A stretch of 64,000 nt of DNA from Mesostigma viride (taxonomy: Eukaryota; Streptophyta; Mesostigmatophyceae; Mesostigmatales; Mesostigmataceae), in assembly GCA_009746045.1 (NCBI GenBank), contig RPFO01000130.1, forward strand, positions 581,808 to 645,807, written 5' to 3'. Below, one piece after another: positions 49,401 through 61,400 of this stretch. Under the pieces are notes generated by a model. That model saw only the letters and a list, made by a program, of their open reading frames with translations. It ran no database searches and was not told the DNA's origin. Position 1 is the first letter of the stretch, and each line of letters starts with the position of its first letter. A program made the position numbers and the translations under genes.

Positions 49401-52400
49401 TGCGTAGAGTCCATCGCGCCGAAACCCGACAACCTGGTGCGTGCTGCGTAGAGTCCATCAGGCCGAAACCCGACAACCTGGTGTGTGCTGCGTAGAGTCC
49501 ATCACGCCGAAACCCGACAACCGTGTGCGTGCTGCGTAGAGTCCATCGCGCCGAAACCCGACAACCTGGTGCGTGCTGCGTAGAGTCCATCGCGCCGAAA
49601 CCCGACAACCTGGTGCGTGCTGCGTAGAGTCCATCACGCCGAAACCCGACAACCTGGTGTGTGCTGCGTAGAGTCCATCACGCCGAAACCCGACAACCGT
49701 GTGCGTGCTGCGTAGAGTCCATCGCGCCGAAACCCGACAACCTGGTGCGTGCTGCGTAGAGTCCATCACGCCGAAACCCGACAACCTGGTGCGTGCTGCG
49801 TAGAGTCCACCACGCCGAAACCCGACAACCTGGTGCGTGCTGCGTAGAGTCCACCACGCCGAAACCCGACAACCGTGTGCGTGCTGCGTAGAGTCCATCA
49901 CGCCGAAACCCGACAACCTGGTGCGTGCTGCGTAGAGTCCACCACGCCGAAACCCGACCACCTGGTGTGTGCTGCGTAGAGTCCATCGCGCCGAAACCCG
50001 ACCACCTGGTGCGTGCTGCGTAGAGTCCACCACGCCGAAACCCGACAACCTGGTGCGTGCTGCGTAGAGTCCATCGCGCCGAAACCCGACCACCTGGTGC
50101 GTGCTGTGTAGAGTCCATCGCGCCGAAACCCGACAACCTGGTGCGTGCTGCGTAGAGTCCATCGCGCCGAAACCCGACAACCTGGTGCGTGCTGCGTAGA
50201 GTCCATCACGCCGAAACCCGACAACCTGGTGTGTGCTGCATAGAGTCCATCACGCCGAAACCCGACAACCTGGTGCGTGCTGCGTAGAGTCCATCACGCC
50301 GAAACCCGACCACCTGGTGCGTGCTGCGTAGAGTCCATCACGCCGAAACCCGACAACCGTGTGTGTGCTGCGTAGAGTCCATCACGCCGAAACCCGACAA
50401 CCTGGTGCGTGCTGCGTAGAGTCCATCCCGCCAAGGTCCCACAACCACCTGGTGCGCGCTGCATTGTAAGGTGCATCACGCCAACACCCGACCACCGTGT
50501 GTCAGCCTACATAAAGCGTTCTAAGGTGCATCAGCCCATGACCCGACAACGCGTGGGTGGCACAACCAGCACAGTCGTGGGTGGATGCATGGGCGGCCAT
50601 GGGTGGCACATGCCCCTGCATGCTCAGTGACCTGCACTCCTTTGTATATCGGCACGTAAACGGCACCGCATGCTCACTGACCTGCACTCCTTTGTATATC
50701 GGCACGTAAACGGCACCGCATGCTCACTGACCTGCACTCCTTTGTATACCGGCACGTAAACGGCACCGGGGTCTCTGCACGCTCCACTGTGCGCGTCGGG
50801 GTGGCGTCAGGGGTGGGTGCCTGGCTGCCTGCCCGAGTGCAAGTCACTGCTGCACCCTGGAGCTTCCCAGGGGTACTGCAGCTCAGAGGAGGTAGTGGCT
50901 CACATGGCTGGCAATTGGTTCGATACGACTCTGCAGATGGCTTATATCTATACTAGTCCAGATGTGGGATATGATGAGGTGCCGGTATGGCTGGCATACC
51001 GCTTGGCAGCATAGGGCTTTCCCCAACTGGCCGTGCACGAGTCATCTCACTGGCCATGGTGTTCCTGCACCTGCACCCAGCGTCGCTATAACATGTCCTT
51101 CCCTAACGATCACACCCACTGGACAAGGTGTTCATGCACCTGACCAACTGCGCCATGTGCTTGCATTCGCCTTTGTTACTCATTCCTTTAACGCCACACC
51201 CACAGGACAAGGTGTTCATGCACCTGACCAACTATGCCATCAACAAGCACAACGAGGAGTTCCACTTTGCGACGGGCGCGGAGAGCTCAGAGGACGACAG
51301 CAAGTGGTGGGTGAGGGGGCCATGAGATAAATGCAGTGTGAGATGAATGGATGGTGCGGGTGAGGGGTGAAAAGGGCAGGGGACATGTGCACCGGTGAGG
51401 GCAGGGGCATGAGTACCGATGAGGGCATTGGCATGAGTACCGGTGGGACCATGGGAGAGGCTGCAACTGTTACGATGGGCTTGTGGAAGGAGACTGCACT
51501 ACGAGAGGCAGCGGCCGGTGAAAAGTGTCTGGTCTTGAATGCCTGGGGCAAGAAAGCGCTTAGGAAGGCGCGGCAGATTGTCAGGTGGTCCCTGCCGGCG
51601 CTCCCCTCTCATCGCAGCAGGCATCCTTGTGTTGTCTTTTAATTGAGATTACCGCTGTGGCTTCCTTCTTGCGGATGAGTGATGACCCAGGCTTGTGTCG
51701 GCGCTGATGCTCGTGGCGGCGGGCGCCCCTGCCCTCACATCCGCGTATGCTAGGGATGCTAGGGATCGTTGACTTGGCCTACCCTTGCGCCCTCTGCGGT
51801 GGCGGGCGGCACCCACGTGCGTTTTCCTTACCCCTTGCCAGCCCGCCGGAGCATGACCAGCGGATGCAGCACCCGTCCTTGTCGCTGACGATGCAAGCCC
51901 GCGTGTGTGTTGTCCCTTCTGCTTGCGATGGGGGGGCGCAGGAGCATGACCAAGCTGATGCAGCACCTGCAGAAGACACAGGGCATCGATCCTGACGAGA
52001 TGTGGATGTCCATCGCGGTATGAGGGATTAGGGAAAGTGTGGTTATCACATTTGGCCTTCTGCTTAGGTTAACCTTTTCATGCATGCAGGTTGAGCGCAC
52101 GGTCTGGGATCACCGTCGCAGTCTCTGATCTAATAGGTTAGGATGATTAGCACATCAGCCGGGACCACTAGACATACCCAGCTGGCTGGTCTCTATACGT
52201 TTGTGATTGTGACCCCCCCACACTCTTGTATGATGTGCCACTGCAGCACCACATCATGATGGATCCCCACGCATCGCCGATGCTTATACCTCAATGTCTT
52301 CTCTGACGCGCGGCACATTGGAGGCCTGGTGGCCAAGGCCTTCATTAGTGCTGCAACCTATGTAATAGGACCTTTGGCTATTCTATCTGTGACTTGCGTA

Positions 52401-55400
52401 CACTATTCATTGCAGGACCTGGTGGTGAAGACCGTCATCATCGCCGTGCCTGATCCAACCTGACCCACTGGCTATTATGTATGGACTCATGTACCCTTGC
52501 ACCGTGGGCTCCAGGACCTGGTGGTGAAGACCATCATCATCGTCGTGCCCCAGCTCATCTTCAACTACCGCTCGAGTGGGGGCCACGAGGCCTCCTCCTC
52601 CGTCTACGGGTCTCAGTGCTTCGAGCTGCTGGGCTTCGACATCATGCTCGACGAGAAGCACCGGCCGTGGCTGATTGAGGTGGGTGCCGTTAGATAGGGT
52701 ACAGCTAGGTGTGCTATAGTATAGGTGCTATAGTATAGGTGCTACAGTAAAGGTATAGGATACAGCTAGTTGTGCTATAGTAAGCACCGTATAGCCTGGC
52801 GTGCATGTCTGCCACCTGCTGGGCTTCGGCCTCGTGATCGTTTGTTAGTTCCCAGAGGTGGACCATTCCCCGTCCCACATCGTCAAGGCCCTGCTTGGCC
52901 TATGCCCATCAGCCCGCCTTTCTCTCGTTCTGTTTCCAGCCCATTCACCAGGGCGCGCTCGGCCTCCCTCACCATGGACACGTTGCTGGACCTGGCGCCC
53001 AACGTCTGACCCTCCTTTCCTCAAAAGTGGCGACCGTGGGAAATGGTAGAAACGCACGCTGACACCCACTCAGTTACGCCGGGGTGGACCGCTCGCCCTC
53101 CACGGTGGACACCCCCCTGGACCTGGCCATCGATGCCTTTCCCACCCTTCCTCACTACCACACTTGTCCCCACACACCTGCTTGCCCCTGCACCCCCAAC
53201 CTCAGGTGAACCACTCACCTTCCTTCACGGTGGACACCCCACTAGACCTGGCCATCAAGCGTGCACTCATCAGCGACACGCTCAAGATGGTGATCGACAC
53301 CAAGGCGGTCGGCCGGCTCAAGAGCGAGGAGAAGGAGATGCTGGCCTCCCGGCTGTACGCGTCGCGCCAGATGAAGGGGGGGACGTCTGGCAGAGAGGTG
53401 AGCGCCGCAGTGCCTGACAAGCCATAGGGCAATAAGGAGGTGGGTCCATTGTGCATGCTATAGGGGACAGGTACATGCTAGGAGGAGGTGGGTCCATTGT
53501 CCATGCTATAGGGGACAGGTACATGCTAGGAGGAGGTGGGTCCATTGTGCATGCTATAGGGGACAGGTACATGCTAGGAGGAGGAGGGTCCATTGTGCAT
53601 GCTATAGGGGACAGGTACATGCTAGGAGGAGGAGGGTCCATTGTGCATGCTATAGGGGACAGGTACATGCTAGGAGGTGGGTCCATTGTGCATGCTATAG
53701 GGGACAGGTACATGCTAGGAGGAGGTGGGTCCATTGTGCATGCTTAGGGGACAGGTAGATGCTATGAGGAGGTGGGTCCATTGTGCATGCTATAGGGGAC
53801 AGGTACATGCTAGGAGGAGGTGGGTCCATTGTGCATGCTATAGGGGACAGGTAGATGCTATGAGGAGGTGGGTCCATTGTGCATGCTATGGGGGACAGGT
53901 CCATGCTAGGAGGAGGTGGGTCCATTGTGCATGCTATAGGGGACAGGTACATGCTAGGAGGAGGTGGGTCCATTGTGCATGCTATAGGGGACAGGTACAT
54001 GCTAGGAGGAGGTGGGTCCATTGTGCATGCTATAGGGGACAGGTACATGCTAGGAGGAGGTGGGTCCATTGTGCATGCTATAGGGGACAGGTACATGCTA
54101 GGAGGAGGTGAGTCCATTGTGCATGCTATGGGGGACAGGTACATGCTAGGAGGAGGAGGGTCCATTGTGCATGCTATAGGGGACAGGTACATGCTAGGAG
54201 GAGGTGGGTCCATTGTGCATGCTATAGGGGACAGGTACATGCTAGGAGGAGGTGGGTCCATTGTGCATGCTATAGGGGACAGGTACATGCTAGGAGGAGG
54301 TGGGTCCATTGTGCATGCTATAGGGGACAGGTACATGCTAGGAGGAGGTGGGTCCATTGTGCATGCTATAGGGGACAGGTACATGCTATGAGGAGGTGGG
54401 TCCATTGTGCATGCTATGGGGGACAGGTACATGCTAGGAGGAGGTGGGTCCATTGTGCATGCTATAGGGGACAGGTACATGCTAGGAGGAGGTGGGTCCA
54501 TTGTGCATGCTATAGGGGACAGGTCCATGCTAGGAGGAGGTGGGTCCATTGTGCATGCTATAGGGGACAGGTCCATGCTAGGAGGAGGTGGGTCCATTGT
54601 GCATGCTATAGGGGACAGGTACATGCCATGAGGAGGTGGGTCCAGTGTGCATCCTATAGTGGACAGGTACATGCTAGGAGGAGGTGGGTCCATTGTGCAT
54701 GCTATAGGGGACAGGTACATGCCATGAGGAGGTGGGTCCAGTGTGCATCCTATAGTGGACAGGTACATGCCATGAGGAGGTGGGTCCAGTGTGCATGCTA
54801 TAGGGGACAGGTACATGCTAGGAGGAGGTGGGTCCATTGTGCATGCTATAGGGGACAGGTACATGCTATAAGGAGGTGGGTCCATTGTGCATGCTATAGG
54901 GGACAGGTACATGCTTGGAGGTGGAGGTGGGTCCATTGTGCATGCTATAGGGGCTCTAGCCCTGCTACGAGGGGCTTATGTGCGACACCGGCCTGGCCTT
55001 TGCGTCACCTTCGCTCGCCCACTGGATTGGTGCCGTCCACAGGATTCGGATGCGCGCAGGCGGCTGTTTATGGTGTAGGGTTTGGGGCGTCAGGGGTCAG
55101 GGGGCAGGGGGCAGGGGGCAGGGGGCAGGGGGCAGGGGGCAGGGGCAGGGGGCAGGGGGCAGGGGGCAGGGGGCAGGGGGCAGGGGCAGGGGGCAGGGGG
55201 CAGGGGGCAGGGGGCAGGGGGCAGGGGGCAGGGGTTTAGGGGCTAGGGGCCAGGGGCCAGGGGCCAGGCGCCAGGCGCCAGGGGCTAGGGGCTAGGGGCT
55301 AGGGGCTAGGGGCTAGGGGCTAGGGGCTAGGGGCTAGGGGCTAGGGGCTAGGGGCTAGGGGCTAGGGGCTAGGGGCTAGGGGCTAGGGGCTAGGGGCTAG

Positions 55401-58400
55401 GGGCTAGGGGCTAGGGGCTAGGGGCTAGGGGCTAGGGGCTAGGGGCTAGGGGCTAGGGGCTAGGGGACCGGGGCTAGGGGCTAGGGGCTAGGGGCTAGGG
55501 GCTAGGGCTTAGGAGTTAGGTGCCACCCACAGCTCTGCTTACCCGGCTATGCCTCACGCTGCTGAGTTTTCTCTTTTTCCTGACTCGATGACGCCATCGA
55601 CTTTTGCCGCAGGACGAGGACGCGCGGGAGCGTGCGCGCGCCCAGAAGGAGGCGGTGCAGGCCAAGAGGGACAAGATGGAGCTCGCGAATCTGGTGGGTT
55701 ACATGGGCTGGATAGATGGACAAGGCGGTGCAGGCAAACTGGCAAAGAGGGACACGATGGAGCTCGCGATTCTGGTGGGTGTGCAGTCAGGCAAATTGTT
55801 GGGAATGGCTGGTGTATGGGTTTATGGATGTGTCAACGCAAGCCGAAGGGCGACAAGAGGGAGTGCGCCCATCTGGTCGGTTGAGTCACCTGAGTGGTTG
55901 CGATTCCTGGTAGGGGCGGTCTGTGGGTGAGGCGGCGTAAGCAGACGAGGGACAGAAACGGGGGTCGCAAACCTGGTGGGTTCCACGAGCTGGATAGGCA
56001 TCATCACTCAAGCGGTGGGTGGGCGGGTGGGCGGGTGGGTGGGTGGGCGGGTGGGTGGGTGGGCGGATGGGTGGGTGGGCGGGTGGGTGGGTGGGCGGGT
56101 GGGCGGGTGGGTGGGTGGGCGGGTTGGTGGGTGGGTGGGCGGGTGGGTGGGTGGGCGGGTGGGTGGGTGGGCGGGTGGGTGGGCGGGCGGGTGGGCGGGC
56201 AGGCGGGTGGGTGGTCGGGTGGGTGGGTGGGCGGGTGGGTGGGCGGGCGGGTGGGAGGGTGGGTGGGCGGGTGGGAGGGTGGGTGGGGGTGGGTGGTGGG
56301 TGGGTGGGTGGGTGGGTGGGTGGGTGGGTGGGTGGGTGGGTGGGTGGGTGGGTGGTGGGTGGGTGGGTGGGTGGGTGGGTGGGTGGGTGGGTGGGTGGGT
56401 GGGTGGGCGGGCGGCGGGCGGGCGGGCGGGCGCGGGGCGGGCGGGCGGGCGGGCGGGCGGCGGGCGGGCGGGCGGCGGGCGGGCGGGCGGGCGGGCGGGC
56501 GGCGGGCGGGCGGGCGGGCGGGCGGGCGGGCGGGCGGGCGGGCGGGCGGGGTGAGGTGACGAAAGCAGAATTGCGACGAAACGGAGTGTTGGCCCTCAAG
56601 CTTTGAAGTTGGAGTGGATGTCGGTGTGGCGGCACCTCGGAACGTGGCAGCACTGTGGATAGTTCAGCAGTGATAGATGGGAAGGTGAGAGGTCAGAGCA
56701 GCTATAGGTGAGAGGTCGGGGCTTGTCTGCATACCCTTGAAGCTTACCCATACAAATCGTTTGTGTATGAGATCGTCCCATGCCCAACAACGGGGCAGAG
56801 CTTTGCATTTCGATCCACAATAGCTTGTCTTGCTTTCTGGCGTATACTGCTACAGACAGCACCCTCGTCATCAACCACCAGGTTGTTCCACACCCAAATC
56901 TTACCCTCCCTTACTCTGTTCCTATCCTCACCTACTTAAGCACTGTGGCTTGTCGCTCGGCTCACACTTTAGATTGAATCCCGCAATCCCGATTCACGTA
57001 CACGAGCACCCTCGTACGTATCTCCCCCTCCCCGAATATACAGCGCGGTCGCCATCGAAGCCTGCGGATGCTTGCAGTACCTTTAGCTGTGAGTCCCCTG
57101 CCACCCCCTCAGGGCTAACTAGCCGCCCACGTACCCCCACGTCACGTGCTCTGTTTCCACGGGGTATCCCACACCGCCCATCCCCACCACCTCCCCGCCA
57201 CCAGGGCAACTACTTCCCCGCCTACCCCCTGCCCGACGAGAAGAAGATGGCCAAGTATGCGGAGCTGCTGGCAGCTGCCGAGAAGGTCTTCCACGGTGAG
57301 GGGTGGGGAGGGGAGCTGAGCGTGGGGGTGGCAACGTCTTCCACGGTGAGGGGAGGGGGGGGGGAGCTGAGCGTGGGGGTGGCAAGGTCTTCCACGGTGA
57401 GGGGAGGGGGGGGGAGCTGAGCGTGGGGGTGGCAAGGTCTTCCACGGTGAGGGGAGGGGGGGGGAGCTGAGGGGGGGGTTGGCAAGGTCTTCCACGGTGA
57501 GGGGTGGGGAGGGGAGCTGAGCGTGGGGGTGGCAACGTCTTCCACGGTGAGGGGTGGGGGGGAGGGAGGGTTGAGGGTGGGGTTGGCAAGGTCTTCCACT
57601 GTGAGGGGTGGGGTGGGGGGCTGAATCAGGGGGCTGAGTCAGCTCAGGGGTTCAGACGCTGGTAACAGACGCAAGCAGGTGGAACCATCCCAATATAGTG
57701 CTCAAGGCATGTGGAGCCATCCCAATATAGTGCTTAAGGCATGTGGAACCATCCCAATATAGTGCTTAAGGCATGTGGAACCATCCCAATATAGTGCTCA
57801 AGGCATGTGGAACCATCCCAATATAGTGCTTAAGGCATGTGGAACCATCCCAATATAGTGCTCAAGGCATGTGGAACCATCCCAATATAGTGCTTAAGGC
57901 AGGTGGAACCATCCCAATATAGTGCTCAAGGCAGGTGGAACCATCCCAATATAGTGCTCAAGGCATGTGGAGCCATCCCAATATAGTGCTCAAGGCATGT
58001 GGAACCATCCCAATATAGTGCTTAAGGCATGTGGAACCATCCCAATATAGTGCTCAAGGCATGTGGAACCATCCCAATATAGTGCTTAAGGCATGTGGAA
58101 CCATCCCAATATAGTGCTTAAGGCATGTGGAACCATCCCAATATAGTGCTTAAGGCATGTGGAACCATCCCAATATAGTGCTCAAGGCATGTGGAACCAT
58201 CCCAATATAGTGCTTAAGGCATGTGGAACCATCCCAATATAGTGCTTAAGGCATGTGGAACCATCCCAATATAGTGCTTAGTGCATGTGGAACCATCCCA
58301 ATATAGTGCTTAAGGCATGTGGAACCATCCCAATATAGTGCTCAAGGCATGTGGAACCATCCCAATATAGTGCTTAAGGCAGGTGGAACCATCCCAATAT

Positions 58401-61400
58401 AGTGCTCAAGGCAGGTGGAACCATCCCAATATAGTGCTCAAGGCATGTGGAACCATCCCAATATAGTGCTTAAGGCATGTGGAACCATCCCAATATAGTG
58501 CTTAAGGCATGTGGAACCATCCCAATATAGTGCTTAAGGCATGTGGAACCATCCCAATATAGTGCTCAAGGCAGGTGGAACCATCCCAATATAGTGCTTA
58601 AGGCATGTGGAACCATCCCAATATAGTGCTCAAGGCATGTGGAACCATCCCAATATAGTGCTTAAGGCATGTGGAACCATCCCAATATAGTGCTTAAGGC
58701 ATGTGGAACCATCCCAATATAGTGCTTAAGGCATGTGGAACCATCCCAATATAGTGCTTAAGGCATGTGGAACCATCCCAATATAGTGCTTAAGGCATGT
58801 GGAACCATCCCAATATAGTGCTTAAGGCATGTGGAACCATCCCAATATAGTGCTCAAGGCATGTGGAACCATCCCAATATAGTGCTTAAGGCATGTGGAA
58901 CCATCCCAATATAGTGCTTAAGGCATGTGGAACCATCCCAATATAGTGCTTAAGGCATGTGGAACCATCCCAATATAGTGCTTAAGGCATGTGGAACCAT
59001 CCCAATATAGTGCTTAAGGCATGTGGAACCATCCCAATATAGTGCTCAAGGCATGTGGAACCATCCCAATATAGTGCTTAAGGCATGTGGAACCATCCCA
59101 ATATAGTGCTTAAGGCATGTGGAACCATCCCAATATAGTGCTTAAGGCATGTGGAACCATCCCAATATAGTGCTTAAGGCATGTGGAACCATCCCAATAT
59201 AGTGCTTAAGGCATGTGGAACCATCCCAATATAGTGCTTAAGGCATGTGGAACCATCCCAATATAGTGCTTAAGGCATGTGGAACCATCCCAATATAGTG
59301 CTCAAGGCATGTGGAACCATCCCAATATAGTGCTTAAGGCATGTGGAACCATCCCAATATAGTGCTTAAGGCATGTGGAACCATCCCAATATAGTGCTTA
59401 AGGCATGTGGAACCATCCCAATATAGTGCTTAAGGCATGTGGAACCATCCCAATATAGTGCTTAAGGCATGTGGAACCATCCCAATATAGTGCTTAAGGC
59501 ATGTGGAACCATCCCAATATAGTGCTCAAGGCATGTGGAACCATCCCAATATAGTGCTTAAGGCATGTGGAACCATCCCAATATAGTGCTCAAGGCATGT
59601 GGAACCATCCCAATATAGTGCTTAAGGCATGTGGAACCATCCCAATATAGTGCTTAAGGCATGTGGAACCATCCCAATATAGTGCTTAAGGCATGTGGAA
59701 CCATCCCAATATAGTGCTCAAGGCATGTGGAACCATCCCAATATAGTGCTTAAGGCATGTGGAACCATCCCAATATAGTGCTTAAGGCATGTGGAACCAT
59801 CCCAATATAGTGCTTAAGGCATGTGGAACCATCCCAATATAGTGCTTAGTGCATGTGGAACCATCCCAATATAGTGCTTAAGGCATGTGGAACCATCCCA
59901 ATATAGTGCTCAAGGCATGTGGAACCATCCCAATATAGTGCTTAAGGCATGTGGAACCATCCCAATATAGTGCTTAAGGCATGTGGAACCATCCCAATAT
60001 AGTGCTTAAGGCATGTGGAACCATCCCAATATAGTGCTTAAGGCATGTGGAACCATCCCAATATAGTGCTTAGTGCATGTGGAACCATCCCAATATAGTG
60101 CTTAAGGCATGTGGAACCATCCCAATATAGTGCTCAAGGCATGTGGAACCATCCCAATATAGTGCTTAAGGCATGTGGAACCATCCCAATATAGTGCTTA
60201 AGGCATGTGGAACCATCCCAATATAGTGCTTAAGGCATGTGGAACCATCCCAATATAGTGCTCAAGGCATGTGGAACCATCCCAATATAGTGCTTAAGGC
60301 ATGTGGAACCATCCCAATATAGTGCTTAAGGCATGTGGAACCATCCCAATATAGTGCTTAAGGCATGTGGAACCATCCCAATATAGTGCTTAAGGCATGT
60401 GGAACCATCCCAATATAGTGCTTAAGGCATGTGGAACCATCCCAATATAGTGCTTAAGGCATGTGGAACCATCCCAATATAGTGCTTAAGGCATGTGGAA
60501 CCATCCCAATATAGTGCTTAAGGCATGTGGAACCATCCCAATATAGTGCTTAAGGCATGTGGAACCATCCCAATATAGTGCTTAAGGCATGTGGAACCAT
60601 CCCAATATAGTGCTTAGTGCAGTGGTGAGTTCGAGACACATAGGAGCCTCTCACTTCGTCTGCAAGCAGCTGCCTGCTGCCCCAAGTGCGCGGGGAGAAA
60701 TGTCGGACTAAACCCTAAACCCTAAACCCTAAACACGGGCGAACTAGGGCTGCCCCTAGTACGCGGGCAGAAATGTCGGACGTGTTGCCGGTGTGTTGCC
60801 GCAATGTCAGGCGTTGCCTGTCCAGTTGTCTCACCTTGTCAGCGTCGTGCCTGCTCAGGGCCTGGAGAGTACCTGGATGCCAAGTCGGTATCAGCCACTG
60901 CAAGGAGTGAAGATATCTAAAGCTGACCGTCTGTTCCTACAACCCATGCCCCACCCACCTGCACCAACCCCCTCCCCCCCGCCCCATCACTGGCAGACTA
61001 CTCATACCAGATGAAAGTGCGCAACACGCTGGACAAGACGCGGCAGCAGAGGGTGGAGATGGACAAGGCGCAGGACGAGAAACTCAAGGCTCGCGTGGCT
61101 GGAACCAAGGCCGCCGCTGCGGCCGCCGTGGCCGCGGCTGGGTCCGCCGCCCCCGCGTGGCTGCGACAGCCGTCAGGGGACCAGCAGCCACAGGCCACAA
61201 TGACGTCATTGAGCGCGCCCGTCCCCGCGGCCTCCGTCACTGCGGGCGTCGCGGCCATGAGCATGAACGACACCGACGATGACATCACGATGATGTCATC
61301 ACCGCAGGCCGCGGGGGGCGCAGCCAGGGATGCGCAGGCGGCAGCGGCAGCGGCACTTGTCAAGACCACAGGTGGGGCGGGGGCGGCGCGCGTGCACGTG

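Noticed and set aside
46181-50224. Many open frames over the 44/40-bp array on both strands
   Set aside because: Repeat by-products within intron 6; composition and lack of a start or splice context argue against coding.
53695-55239. Long open frames on both strands ([23 protein letters not shown])
   Set aside because: The 48-bp unit is a multiple of three, so open frames are expected. The region is intron 10 of TTLL.
57680-60620. CRISPR-like array (regular 32-bp repeats)
   Set aside because: There are no variable spacers, the repeats are head to tail, and the context is a eukaryotic intron.
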